From Paramecium tetraurelia (Eukaryota; Ciliophora; Oligohymenophorea; Peniculida; Parameciidae): DNA of 64,000 nucleotides. The notes below the pieces were generated by a model. It saw only the letters and a program-made list of their open reading frames with translations, did no database searches and was not told where the DNA came from. Within the stretch, counting starts at the first letter, position 1. Every line of letters starts with the position of its first letter. Shown in pieces: positions 36,651 to 49,253 of the stretch. Position numbers and translations under genes: made by a program. Location of the stretch: contig NW_001799588.1 of the NCBI RefSeq assembly GCF_000165425.1, positions 327,827 to 391,826 of the forward strand. Direction: 5' to 3'.

Positions 36651-36817
36651 TTTGAATTATTGAATTTAAAACTATTTGTTATTTTTATTATTATTTTAAC
36701 AATTTAAATTATCATAAAAAACAACAATAAAAGAATATTTTTGATATATGTGACCCAGTGTTCATAATCTAATTTTGCATCTTAATTTGTATTAATTTAA
36801 TTTTTAATTAAATTATA

Positions 36818-38813
36818 ATGTCACGGCTAATTGTGAAGAATATCCCAAATTTGATCACCGAAGCTCAATTAAAGACCATATTTGAAAAAAAGGGTGAAGT
36901 CTCTGATGTTAAAGTTATCTTTAAAGGCAATAAGAATAGAAGGTTCTGTTTCATAGGCTACAAGAATGAATCAGATGCAATCAAAGCAAAAGAACACTTT
37001 GATAAAACATTCGTCATGATGTCCAAAATATCAGTTGATTTTGCTAAAACAGTCGATGATCCAGCCCTCCCAAGAGCCTGGTCAAGACATACTCCAGGAT
37101 CATCAGCATTTCAAAAAATAAATAAAAGTCAAGAACCACCAGTCACCAAAAAAGTAAAATAAAATAAAGAAGACCAATAAGAGTAAGAAGAACCTAAGAA
37201 TGAAGTAAAATCAAAGAAATTTTAAGAGTTCTTAGAATTAATGAAAACCAATAAGAAAACTAATTAAGAAATATCGTGGAATGATAATGTGAACAATTAA
37301 GTTGATGAAATCTTTGAAAAGATCGAAAAGGAAAAGCCTAAAGTTGTTCAATAACCCCAGAAAAGCACCCCAGCAAATGTAAATGAAAGAAGACTATATG
37401 TCACTAATATCCCATACACAAGTACAGAATAAGAATTAAAGACTGTATTTGAAAAGTATGGAACTGTTTCTAGTATAAAGATACCAAAATAAAGAGGAGG
37501 GTCACTTTCTGGATTTTGCTTTGTAGAATATCAATTACCAGAAGAAGCTATTAGGGCATTTAGTGAATTAGATAATAAGATTGTATTGGGAAGGATATTT
37601 CATGTTAGACCTGCATTTAAGGATGACAAGGAGGAACAATTAAAATAAGAATAATAAATGAAGTAAGAGAAGATGATCGGAGAAGAGAAATCATCATATA
37701 AAAAGTTTAAGAAATAATAAATGCTTGAGAGACTCAATGATACTACATCATGGAATACATTGTTCTTAAATCCTAATACTATAATTGAGGGCATTTGTAA
37801 GAAGTACTCTTTGGATAAAAAGGAAATCTTATCAGAAGAAAATGATGACATGGCTGTTAAAATGGCTCAAATGGAAACCTAAGTTATCAAAGAAACTAAA
37901 GATTGGCTTAAGAGCATTGGTTTGAATATTGATTTTTTGAAAGTTGAAAAGAATCAATGTGAAAGATCAAACATTACTATATTTGTTAAGAATATTCAAT
38001 TTAGAGTTAATGAAACAGATTTAAATGAACTATTTTCAAGATATGGCTAAGTGAATAAAGTTTACCTTGCTCCAAATAGATCAATTGGTATTATTACTAT
38101 GTAAGATGACAAGTAGGCTAACAATGCTTTCTCCAATTTATAGAATTATAAATTTAAGGGATCCATCTTGTATTTAGAATGGGCTCCAACCACTTTGATG
38201 GGAGAAAGTAATAAAACTAATGAAGTCAACCAATAAGTTGAGGAATAAGAGAATGAATTAACTCGTATTCTTTATGTCAAGAATCTTAATTTTAGTACCA
38301 CTGAAAAAAATCTACTTAAATTCATGTCCTCTAAGGTCAATGACATCAAGAAAGTGACAATTATTAATAAGGAAGGAGTGTCTTAGGGTTACGGATTTAT
38401 TGAATTTGATAAACCAGAGTCTGCCCAAAAAGTATTGCGTTTAAATAATTTGATTTTGGATGATCATTTATTGTAACTAAGTTAAAGTAAACCAAAACCC
38501 AAACAAGGTATTAATTAGTTATATTCTAATAGATTTAAATAAAAGAAAATAAAAATAAGAAATCGAACCTACAAACAAACTTTTAATCAAAAACTTACCT
38601 TTTGAAGCCAACGCTTAGGAATTGAGAAGATTGGTTAAATAGTATGGAGAACTGAAAAAATTAAGGCTTCCTAAAAAACTTGATGGGAGCATCAGAGGTT
38701 TTGCATTTGCTGAATTTCTCAATAACGAAGAAGCATAAAATGCAGCTGAGTCATTATAGAGTACTCACTTCTATGGAAGAAGATTAGTTATTGAATATTC
38801 AAAAGAAGAGTGA
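36818..38813 (+). CDS. MRD1: MRD1/RBM19, five-RRM pre-rRNA processing factor
   Basis: One 25-nt intron (38508-38532) gives 656 residues with five RNA-recognition motifs. RNP2/RNP1 pairs are: [16 protein letters not shown] (residue 3), [17 protein letters not shown] (about 187), [17 protein letters not shown] (about 387), [18 protein letters not shown] (about 485) and [17 protein letters not shown] (C-terminal). Ending on an RRM with [12 protein letters not shown] matches Mrd1/RBM19, which binds pre-rRNA in the nucleolus for 18S processing. It is shorter than yeast Mrd1 because the linkers are short. Confidence 0.92.
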
Positions 38814-38891
38814 CGTTATTTTCTTGTATATTATATGTATAATAAAAGAAAAAATGTTTTTTTAAATTAAGGAATCAAATTTGTATATTCA

Positions 38892-40166
38892 TCATTAAAT
38901 GTGTTCTGATTTCATCTTCTCAGTAATGACCTAAATCCACCCTTTTCCTTTAATCTGAAATCCAAAGTTGTATTTTTCAGTTTCAATTTGTATGTAGTTA
39001 TCATAATAAAGATGATAGTAGGTTTGGAACTCTGTTTTAATAGGCAGAATATAAAATCCCTCTGTATCATGGTATAATGTTGCATGTATAGAGGGAACGG
39101 TATCCGCTAATGATTAACTTGAATTTTTCAAATAAAACTCAAATGTGGACCCTTTTGATGGCATTGGCATTGGCTATTGCTCATTCTTATCTTTATTCAC
39201 AGTTTACTGTTTCTCCATCTTTGTATCGATTTCTTAGTACCAAAATTTAATGTAACCATAATTGGCTATTTAAACATTCTGATTTAATGGTTCACCATTA
39301 CTTACAGTCACACCTTAAAAATGTTACTTGATCTCTACATTCAAATTTGTCTCCAAAACCTTTAGGGTTTGATTTGGGAAGAACTTCAAGCTCATCCCTT
39401 TACATAGGTATATTCTGTTCTATTCTGGATTCGTAGTGATGATATATGGACCGTTTTCCAATAAAAGTGCAAGTAATTAAGTTTGTCTAGAATAACTTAC
39501 TTTAAAGACAAATTGGTTATTTATTTTTTTATCAAATTATTCCAAGTATTGAATCTAAGTTTCATTTAATGGTTATTGTGCTTTATCAATTATCTTTTTT
39601 ATTAGGTCTCTTTTATATATGTCTAGTTCATAAACATCTGTGTAAAGATCTTTTTTCAACATTAAATTCATTTTAGATTTTATTGGCAGAAACTTTGGAT
39701 GATTAACAATGAAATTGGTTTCAATATTAATGAAATCAATATCTATATACTGTTTTTGTCTAACAAAAGCACTTGAAGTTATTAGAGCACAATCTTAAAA
39801 GTATGATTAGGTTTCATTAAAAAATTCTAATATTTTTGAGCAAATTTCTTATTGCTTCTCTATAATTTCATTATTATTAGAAAAAAAATTCATAAATCCT
39901 CTCTTTTTTTTATTCAATTCTATCAATTATATCAAATCATTATCTATTAATTTTAATTTATCTTCTAATTCTATTTCTTTTCTTTTAAATTAAACATCTT
40001 AAAATTCAATTGAGGAAGCACAAATGTCTTGTACCATTTTAATTAGCTCAGTAATTTTTTAGGGAGTCATCTTCGAATTTTCAAGTTTGTCTATAAGATT
40101 GGCTTAGAGTGTCTTGATACTTTCTTTCATTTGTTTTACTTCTTTTTTTTCTTTTTCTTCAATCAT
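38892..40166 (-). CDS. hypothetical coiled-coil plus beta-rich protein
   Basis: A single open frame of 424 residues from MIEEKEKKEVKQMKE to TGA. The frame stays open upstream to about 40315 (LRLNEESNSVTCLYENQDFQ) without an ATG, so the true N-terminus may be longer and need an intron. The first 230 residues are helical; the last 190 are beta-rich (GYIKFWYQEID, FEFYLKNSSQSLADTVPSIH). No named family; it may be a ciliate-specific type. Confidence 0.6.
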
Positions 40167-40318
40167 TTTTATAGAATTTGATAATTTATTAATATTTAAT
40201 TGGAAATCTTAATTTTCATAAAGACATGTGACAGAATTTGACTCCTCATTGAGTCGCAATGTTTAATATGAGTTCTAATATATGGAAATATAAATATTTT
40301 GTAATTCTATTTATTAAA

Positions 40319-41662
40319 TCAATTGATGAATCCCAAAGCAAATACCCAGAACATCGCAATGATTGATGAATAAGCATTGAATTGGCAAACAGGACTATCA
40401 TCAGTGCAATTAATTTAGGCTAGTTGATAAGAACAGGCAGCCAAGGTCCAACTAGGACTAATTCCATTGATATTTGAAGGAGCTTGCACAATCGAAGTAC
40501 TTGGAATATTATATCCATTATATATGAGCATATAGACATAGGTTCCCATGAAATACAAATTACTTAGATAAGGGTTATTTGGATAAGCTTATACAGCCTG
40601 TTCCCAATTTAGATTAGTGAAAGCCTACAATTAAGTAAGATAGCCCTGCTTATTAAAGTTAGTCAGATTAAAGAACTTGGCCATGGTAACGATGCCGTTA
40701 GTTCCATAGATAGTTTGATTAGTGACAGGAGGCTCATAGCTTTAATTAATGCTCGTAGTATCAGCAGTGTTTAAGAAAGTTAATATAATTTATTAGCAAG
40801 TGGCTAGATTTCCCACTCCTTAAATTTTGTACAGTTTCTAATCAATAGTGACATCTCCGCTATAATCTTTTTAAAAGCAAGGAGAATAGATGGTATCATC
40901 ACCTTATTGAATGGATGATTTTAAGATGCTTAATCTAGCTTAGTCATTTCCATAGCCCAAATAGGACACGGAGTACAATGAGAAGTTGCTCACATTTGGT
41001 CGAACATTCAAGAAAACAAAGTCTGGACCAGTATTGTTGTAAGGGAAAGCATTTTGAGTTGAAGCACCACCAAGATCAAGAGTCAATAAGGATTTGACTT
41101 ATTAATTGAGTAAATAGAAGACTGACATCCACATATACATACCCTTAGACTAAGAATTAAACTAATACTTCTTCTTATCCAGTAAGAACTCGTACCCATT
41201 CAGGACTATAATAGAATTTAGTATTGTTAAAGACCTATTGGACAGTTTGGATGATTTCATTTTATTGAACTTGAGACAATTACCTTAATCCAGCTGTGGC
41301 TCCGAGCATGATGGGAGTGTATTGATACATGTTTTCTGGGACAACATTGTAAGTGAAATTAATTAGAGGGTCTAAGTAGGCTTGGATTTTGTCTAGATTG
41401 TTGGCGAAACTAGCAAGTCCGGGTTCTTATTTCTTATCGTTTGACTTTGGTGATTGAATAAATAAATTACAGTTTCACTGAGGTTGATCATGGGTAATGT
41501 CCATCCTTCTCTGCAGCTCCACTAATAGACATAAACTCTTGTTCCTGAAGATCCTGCATCAAATATGGCACCATAACATTGCGGTGTACTTTGGAGATTG
41601 TCATCTGTAGCCAAAAATCTGTATGAATAAACAGCACTAATCAGAGTTGCCACTAATAACAT
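40319..41662 (-). CDS. GDA1/CD39-family apyrase (NTPDase)
   Basis: Introns 41144-41168 and 41445-41470 give 430 residues. Apyrase conserved regions are readable: IFDAGSSGTRVYVYQW (ACR1), PIMLGATAGLR (ACR2), GQEEGMYMWMSVFYLL (ACR3), LLTLDLGGASTQNAF (ACR4) and a C-terminal region with several Cys. The enzyme hydrolyses nucleoside di- and triphosphates in the lumen or outside the cell. A signal peptide (MLLVATLISAVYS) and a C-terminal hydrophobic helix (IIAMFWVFALGF) suggest an anchored ecto- or Golgi enzyme. ACR3 forms only after splicing, which supports the intron. Confidence 0.92.
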
Positions 41663-41727
41663 GGAATCAAATAATGAATAAATATATTATGCAATGACTT
41701 AATTATGAATTTATATTATTATTGTGA

Positions 41728-42295
41728 TCATGAACTTCTAGATTGTTCATCTCTGTTGCAAATAAGATAAATCATCGTCAAAATCCAAACCAATATTATG
41801 AAGTAGGTTACAACCAAATAGCTTAGGATGAACATTCTCAAATGGGTGCATTCTTCATGTTGCAAATAGGCATACTAGGAGTAACATAATGAGAAATACT
41901 GTGAGCCCAATCAAAATCAAAATGTTGAAGAATAACTCCACATAGTCGACTGCGTCAAACAGTTTATCTTTCCAAACTCCGTTGGTTTTGTGTTGAATTG
42001 GCAACTCAATTATTCTTTATAGAAAATAAAGTTCTTACAATTTGTATCCAGCCATCAAAAACAAAAAGATCTCAGCATACAATGACCACGCATTGATACT
42101 ATCGCAAGACTAATCATCTCTTCTTTAAATAAATCAGTAATTACTATAATGTCTAAACAGGAAAAAGAGCAATCCCCAACAAAAATTGTATATAATGGCA
42201 AAGACCGTTGATGAGAGAGCTCTCCCATTTAGTTCTGAGTTTCTCTTAGAAGTGGGTATGTCAAATATTTCAGCATCCTCCTGATGTTAATTCAT
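41728..42295 (-). CDS. four-helix membrane protein, unknown
   Basis: Introns 41875-41899, 42015-42038 and 42118-42144 give 163 residues. Hydrophobic helices are LSSTVFAIIYNFCWGLLFFL, AWSLYAEIFLFLMAG, YVELFFNILILIGL and FILSYLVVTYFIILVWILTM. A short acidic N-terminus and a Ser/Arg C-terminus flank them. No family was recognised. The first intron boundary (27 nt) is the least certain. Confidence 0.6.
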
Positions 42296-42324
42296 AAATA
42301 AAACGAATATATATTATTTATAAT

Positions 42325-43567
42325 TCAATCAAATAAGGAATCTACAGTTTCAACCATCCAAATTGTATTCTGTTCTTTTCCTCCTACCAACACAACTTCC
42401 CCCTGGAAAGTGGTTTTACTGGAAGGCCTACTCAAGGCAGCCAAATACTAGGAGGTTTTGACATGTTTGAGTCTAAAGGGATACTCAAGAATCAGAGTAT
42501 TCAATTCAGGGATGCCCATGTCGACTCCTGAAAATGGATTGTCATTTTAATACCTTCGATTTGGAATTCAGCCTCTTCTTAGACTCCACAATTGACTTCA
42601 AGATAATCTTTCTTTTTATTTCTAGCCCCATTGATATGCATCAATCTCTTTCCTGTTCCAGTGTGAGTCAAAAACAAAAGAGATTTATCCTGAATTTGAC
42701 TGGTGATGTCTGAATTTCCATTGGCCAATTCAACCACCCACCAATCGTTTTGATCTCTCCTAATTGAGTACCTCCAAGTTATTTCTTGTTGTTTATTTCC
42801 ATGAGTGTATGTACTAGTATGAGAATGTAAAGATCCTCCAGTGAAACAATTTCTAATAACCAACTTATCCATATTGTGAATGTATTTATAACACCTTGGT
42901 CTAACTGGTTTATCGACGTCTTGTTGTTCCTTTATGAAAATGGACTATCGAACATTCCTGGATACCTATGTAAAATCATTTGATTAAATACAGGTATGAT
43001 TGACCAATAGTCATTTTAGTCTACGCCAGTGTAGCCAGTGACTTCATTGACATCTTTAGGATTCTTGTATTGTCTACCATGAGAATGCAAGGCGTGATTC
43101 TCATCGAGGACATTGATAAACCTAGCTCTATTCAGATTTATTTCATCAAATTTATCGAATATCAATAGAAATTACTATTCCCCTGTCCCCTCATACTGAT
43201 TGGCCACTATCATCTCTCCTTACTTCGTAACTGGCGATTTGTTTCCTATATTACTAAAGTTTGATATCTCAGATACCAAGTGATTACATTCCCGGTTTTG
43301 CCATTCCTGATAACTACCATATCACTAGGCCATATTTCCACCTTTGTATAATTGGGCTTTTTGAGACCTTGAACAGGAGGACTGTACTTTTCTATAATCC
43401 ATACAGAATTTTGATCTTGTTCCTTCTTGGTGCCCAATATGTAGCTAATGATTCCTCAATAAATCATACCCATTTTAGTAGGAAACTCCAGTGTCTGTTA
43501 GATAGCCATTGGTTTCATTATGTCTCAAGTAAACGATGTCTTTGTGAATCAGGGGTTCTTATTCCAT
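42325..43567 (-). CDS. MIR-domain protein (tandem copy B)
   Basis: Introns 42528-42553, 42966-42991, 43254-43276 and 43445-43469 give 380 residues. MIR-type beta-trefoil repeats appear twice: RFINVLDENHALHSHGRQYK... EVTGY, and IRNCFTGGSLHSHTSTYTHG... EITWR... DWWVVE. LHSH followed by a W is the hallmark of MIR motifs seen in SDF2, PMTs and IP3 receptors. No signal peptide or membrane helix is seen, so it may be cytosolic. A further in-frame ATG at 43600 would overlap the upstream paralogue's stop. Confidence 0.85.
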
Positions 43568-43592
43568 CAAATTATAATTAAATATATTATTA

Positions 43593-44798
43593 TCAAGCAT
43601 ATATCGAATCAACATATTCAATGAACCAGACTGCATTCCAATCACACTTCGAAGCCAAAACCATCTCTCCTTAGAATGTACTTTGACTGGATGGTCTCTC
43701 CAAAGCTGCCAAATATTGTTACGTAGGAATATGCACTATTCTAAATGGTTTTTCCGTAGTTAAATTATTAGATTTCTCATCAAGGTCGATCACTACTCAA
43801 ATCAACACTTACATTCTATTTTGAATTCCTCACTTGACTTTTTACTACAACACACTTGAAGATAATCTCCATTCTTCACTTTGCATCCTTAGGAGTGAGT
43901 CAACAGTTGTTTAGTCTGAACATGCAGAAATGAAACCAATGAATTATTCTCTATTAATTGCGATGACTCACCAGATGAATTCTTTATTTTATAAATGACC
44001 CACCAATCATTCAAATCTCTTGGCTAGATTTTCCAAGTCACCTCCTACTATTTGGTTCCATATTTGTAACAAGCAGAGTGAGAGTGGAGAGCACCTCCAG
44101 TGAATCCACTCCTAATAATCACAGAATCTGAAGAACGGATGGTCTAACACTTTCTAGGCAGAGGTTCTGACACTTCTTATTAATGGATCCCTTCTCTCAT
44201 CTCCTTTGAAATCACCTCTATATTCCATGCATCATTATTGTCTCTACTCTTGTACCCTGTCACTTCATTATTATTGTTGGCCTCCTTCAATTTCGATGTG
44301 TGAGTATGCAAAGCCAATCCAGTCTCAGTATTCACCAACCTCATGTATGGGGACTCGTTAGAAATGTTCTAAAGTATGAAAACTTATTCTCCACCATTGT
44401 ATTTAACGTCATTCTGCTTGGCTAGAACCATCAAACCTTGCTTCGTAATAGGAGATTGTTAATCAGGTATGCTACAGTCATGTAAACTCAATACCTCGTC
44501 ACATAGTAATTTGAACAAAAACTCTTTATTCGTATTAAATCTCCTTGAATTATTGGAGTATTGTAATAGTTTGGAGTCTTAAACATTGAAAAAGGGGGAC
44601 AGTATTTCTCCAAAATAAATATGGTGTTGGGTGATAAATCCGGTTAAGCACTTAAGATCAGTCTGCAATCTAATTCCAAATAACATACCCCTATTTGTTT
44701 TCTGTATTGCTGTCTGTCAGATATACCTTTTATTGCGGATGGAACAGAGTCACAAGTTCTTGATGTAAAAAAATTCTTTGCTTTTCTGCTTACTACAT
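43593..44798 (-). CDS. MIR-domain protein (tandem copy A)
   Basis: Introns 43793-43812 (20 nt), 44472-44494 and 44663-44688 give 378 residues that align along their length with copy B: YLTD near the N-terminus, FILEKYCPPF versus WIIEKYSPPV, ALHTHTSKLKEANNN, SGFTGGALHSHSACYKYG, DLNDWWVIY, and a common end (TQQYLAALERPSSQSTFQGE). The intron positions are largely shared. The gene ends 25 bp before the copy B start. This is a clear tandem duplication; function unknown beyond the MIR fold, often a sugar- or peptide-ligand module. Confidence 0.85.
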
Positions 44799-44955
44799 TT
44801 ATTATTAATGATTATTAGGATATTCAAAAAAAATACATTATTCTATGGAATTCTATCTTTTTATAGAAATAATAGAGTATTGTTATTTAAATTATTTTCA
44901 ACTTTATTTATTGAAGTTTTTATCATCAATACATATATTATGAAATGTCAAAACC

Positions 44956-46340
44956 TCATCTAGTGCTACTTGTCATTTATCTCACCAATGTGGAAGCCTC
45001 ATAATGATTGGGATCCATTTGTATCACCTTTTCAAAATCCTTCAAAGCCATCTAAGGATTTTACAGATACAATAGGCACTTGCCCCTCTTGAATAGAATG
45101 TCAACTGAATTCGCCAATTTGATGGCTTTGTCAAACGATTCAAACGCTAATTAATATTGTTTTTTATTGAAGAACTCAACGCCAAATGAATGATGAATGA
45201 TTGCAAGTCTTTGTGCAACAGTCTCATTCTTCTCAATCTCATAAGCCTTGTTGTAATCGCAAATGCTTTCCTTGAGTCTTCCCAAGTACTTAAATGCATC
45301 ACCCCTGTTAACCAATATTCCCCAATCCTGTGGTTTGAATGTTAATCTTTAAATTATATGTTATTAAATACGCTTCATTCAATAATGTCAATGCATCCTC
45401 ATAATTGCCCTTCTCAAACATCACCTAAGCCATCTCATTGTAAGTGATAGCCAATTACTTTTTGATATCCTCATTTGTTGGCTGCTAATCAAATGCTTTC
45501 TTTAGTAAATTTAAGGACACATCATATTTGATGTTAATTCTACACAGGTATGCATTCAATAACAGCAAATCGACATTATTTGGATCCAACTCAAGTCCCT
45601 TGTCCACATTTAATTTGCATCTCTCATTGTCTCTTTGTACTAAGTATAACTTGGCGTCATTGGTCAACTTCTGGATCTTGGGTGTTATATAGAGGATGAA
45701 TTCCTTTATCTCTTGCAATTCTGGATTCATGGCTTTCGAGTTTAAAATCAAATTTTACAATAAACTTTCCAATAATCAGAGTTCCCTTGTGCTATTTTGG
45801 CTTGAGCCCAATACAGTTTACCTCTTAGCAATAGGGCGTTGATGTTGAGGGGATCGTTGGCAATCACCTTTTGTACTTCTTGGAGAGTATAATTGAGGTA
45901 ATTGGTCAGGAGATAACTGTAGGCTTTTTGAAGAGAAGGAACAGTGAAATCAATTAGGTATCCGAATTGTTCAAATTCAGTTCCTTCTAAGAAATTAGTT
46001 ACATCTCCTTGTTCCAAGAGGGATTATCCTTTTAATAAAATCAAGGACTGCAATTCATCTTCCACCAAAATATCTTGCTTGACTGAGTAGGAGTATTGCA
46101 AGCAAGCGATGGCAGGACTGTAATCACCAATTTTCACATATAATTGAGCCAGGTCTTAATAACTTTAGAGATGATCTAACTACCAATCATAAATACTTTT
46201 GTTCAGAAATAATATTTTATAGTACTCCTTGATTGCCTCGTGGACATCTGTTTTGACCAGTTGTTTAGCGTTTTGTAAATGTTTATCTATCTAATTAATA
46301 TTTATTTATATATTACTTTTTCCTATAAAATTTTTTTCAT
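44956..46340 (-). CDS. TPR-repeat protein
   Basis: Introns 45347-45371, 45733-45758 and 46291-46316 give 435 residues. Tetratricopeptide motifs recur: DLAQLYVKIGDYSPAIACLQ, LQEVQKVIANDPLNINALLL, KLNVDKGLELDPNNVDLLLL, NEMAQVMFEKGNYEDALTLL, ALKDFEKVIQMDPNHYEA. The proteins of this shape are scaffolds, for example in chaperone or ciliary transport complexes. The exact orthologue is not clear. It starts 26 bp from the divergent PH gene. Confidence 0.85.
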
Positions 46341-46366
46341 TTATTTTAATAATTATTTAACTCCAC

Positions 46367-46965
46367 ATGGACACACATAAATATGTCAAGGCAGGTTGAT
46401 AATTTCATTCTATTTTAGGTGAGGTTTTTGTGAAGCATCACAAATTCGGCGTCGAGAAAATCCGATTGGTTTATATCATAGATGACATTCTCTATTGGAC
46501 CAAGCCTGAGGACTTTAATAAACAGAAGCCAAAAGGAAAGATCAAATTAGAAGTTTGAGTTAGTAAATTAATTTAAGGATATATTGTAAATAGAAAATGG
46601 ATTGAAAAAAGCAAAGAAAATTAAAGATTTAGAGAGAGCATCAAATTGTTTTTCAATTATAACTAAAGAGAGAACTCTTGAACTCGAAGCATCGAACATT
46701 TAAATCAAGAATTTGTGGACCAACATCATAAATAATATTTTAAAAAAATATTCGACTCCTCAACAGTGAAAAACAAATTTATTTCATTTATTTTATTTAA
46801 TGTGTTAACATCTCTAGGGATTTGGCCAGAAGTGAGGAAAAACAATTGATATCCTTCAACAAAAACCCACAATTCTTATTATTGGAAACTTACATTAATG
46901 ATTAAGGGGAATTCTTGATTGACCCATCATTTTTTCCTGCCTTTTTGTTAAAGTTAGTAAGTTGA
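46367..46965 (+). CDS. small PH-domain protein
   Basis: Introns 46395-46418, 46553-46577 and a long one at 46766-46817 (52 nt) give 165 residues. The PH fold is shown by FVKHHKFGVEKIRLVYIIDD, ILYWTKPED and, at its end, NCFSIITKERTLELEASNIQ... LWTNIINNILKKY with the conserved helix Trp. It likely binds phosphoinositides or proteins. The stop precedes the next ATG by 37 bp; a continuous transcript with that gene is not excluded. Confidence 0.7.
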
Positions 46966-47002
46966 TAGCATATTTTTAAATTGAATTATTAATTTATATT
47001 CG

Positions 47003-47890
47003 ATGCAATAAACTATTTCCAATAAAATACAGGGAAGAACATCAAGAAAGGATTTGGGAATCAATAAATAAATTGATGTCGTACTGCAAAGTCCATTGCT
47101 CAAGAATTCCATAAAATTGAATCTAGAAAATATTCAAAGGTCGACATCCGAATAGTTTGTTACACCTTTGAATAATAAACAATCATATAAATTGACCTAA
47201 AATCTCTCACATTTGAGCAAGGAGGGATTATCCTTTGGGTTAACAGAGAGAGAAATGAATTTATGCGCAAACGAGATGTAAATAATGCAGTCTCATTCTA
47301 AAAACCTATTGGGTGCTACACTGTCAGTTCGAACATCCCAATCAAACTAACTCTAGTCGCTTAAATTTATTGAGTTGAGTAATATTGAATATGACAGTCC
47401 CAAATTAAGGAAAGATTTTAAATTCAAAGACAAAGAGAATTAAACTAATTAGGAAATTCAGTAGAAAGTCGAAGAAATGAAAGTTAACTATATTAAATCA
47501 AGTGTGACACTCAATCAATAACTTAATGATAATACTAGATTGTTGTAAAAAATTGATGAGTTAAAGAGATTCCAATAAAATTTGTCTCTTAATTATTAAT
47601 TTAAAAATAAAGAATTGAGTAACAGAAGGAATAAGAAAGTTACGATGAATTTGAAAATAAACAATACTAATAAATAATTGACAGGCTTAAAATAATAGAG
47701 TCTTGTTGATTTAATAGCCAAATAGTAGCTCATGATTCAAGATTTAGAAAGGAAACTCTAAATTGAGAAAACTGAGAAGGAGTGCTTAAAAGTGTTCTGC
47801 TAATCACCTAAATCACAATAACAACAGGAATTAGATCTAAAATAAGTGGATATTCAGAAAAGCAAGACTAAATTTCATTTTAATACTTGA
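47003..47890 (+). CDS. coiled-coil protein, unknown
   Basis: An intronless 295-residue frame (MQQTISNKIQGRTSRKD...). The first 120 residues are Ser/Asn/Leu-rich; from about 150 a coiled coil runs (QEIQQKVEEMKVNYIKSSVT, LVDLIAKQQLMIQDLERKLQ) and the end is basic. It could be the C-terminal half of the upstream PH gene if an intron was missed. Confidence 0.6.
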
Positions 47891-48035
47891 ATTATCTTCG
47901 TTTGATTTCAATTTAATTTATATATATATATATAATGTTAGGATTCAACTCGATAAAATGAGTCAGAATAGGGAGTGTGGATTATTATTTAATTTGAGAA
48001 ATAAAATGATAAATTTCAATAAATAAAATATATTT

Positions 48036-49201
48036 ATGAAGTTTCATTTAATTTCACCAACAACTACATCTTTTACACCCATATGGACATCGTAATAACA
48101 GAAGCGTCCGTAGATTAAGTTGAGTGAGTTGGCAAAGTTTACTCAATTGCAATTACCAAAATAGGAAGATAGTCAAAAAGCCCTAGAATATAAATAGAGA
48201 TAACAATAATTGTTAAGATAATCGAAGAATAAGCCACTGTTAAAAGTGTTGACGAAATCCTAATTGCTTTAAGGTTACTTGTCTATGAGACCGTAATAAT
48301 AATAGAAGAAATAAATTAAATCTAGATCATCATCCTTAATTAGTAAATTAAATTCTTCAAGTCCTGTTGTTTCTATTAATGAATCTCCAAAAATTGTCAA
48401 AGAGTAAAGCTAAATTATGAATTAACCAATGTAATAAATTCAACTTATTGAAGAGCAACAATTAAGTCCAAAAGTCTTAAAACCATTAAAATAAGAGGCC
48501 TTTGCTAAGGCTTTGGATTTCATTAGACCAGAAACCCCTCTAAACTTTCGATGCTTGGTTCAGGATGTCTCATACAAAAAACATAAAATAAATACTAAAG
48601 CAATAATAAGAGATATAATAAACAAATTATCAATATTAAAAAAACTGGATATCAAATACATCGATAGAAGAATATGGTCAAATCAGCCATTTTAAAAGAG
48701 AAATCAATATAGTTTCATCAAAGCTTGTAAGGCAGGTGATTTAAATTTAGCGAAGGAATTGCTTGAATAAGATAGGTTTTTGAATTTTGGTTTTGATTAT
48801 GTAAATTAAAGTAACATTCTATTAGATTCATTAAACAGGATTGCATTGGGCAGTCAAACGATCTCATTTATAGTTGGTTAAATATCTGTTAAAAATAGGA
48901 TGTGATGTTGATGCATAAGATCTAATAGGTAGACCTGCTCTGTATTTTGCAATAGAATAAAAAGAGACGAATATCGTTAAAGTAAACTTATACGAGATCC
49001 TTAATTTAGTTACTATTGGAGAACAATGCAATTCCTTGGAGTACTTAAAAAATCACTTACTCGAAACTTTGCAATGACGATCTCTAAATAATGTTACTTT
49101 TAAATAAGGCTCGCAAGGTGCATGTTATTTATCGGATGGTGGATCCAAAGAAAAGAATATAAATCAAGTAGAGGGCATTGACTGGATTATTCGATGTTTG
49201 A
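48036..49201 (+). CDS. ankyrin-repeat protein
   Basis: Introns 48801-48825 and 48982-49009 give 370 residues. A basic Gln/Ser-rich N-terminal half precedes ankyrin repeats: YSFIKACKAGDLNLAKELLE, TGLHWAVKRSHLQLVKYLLK, IGCDVDAQDLIGRPALYFAI, and NIVKLLLENNAIPWS. Both introns fall inside repeats, and splicing restores the GLHWA and VKLLLE motifs. The function is protein binding; no enzyme domain. Confidence 0.85.
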
Positions 49202-49253
49202 CTATATATTTATAAATTAAATATGTATAATTAATTTATTGATGAGGAAGGTC

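Noticed and set aside
44663-44681. A 19-nt intron at the start of MIR copy A
   Set aside because: It shifts the frame away from the homologous copy B; the 26-nt intron 44663-44688 restores the match.
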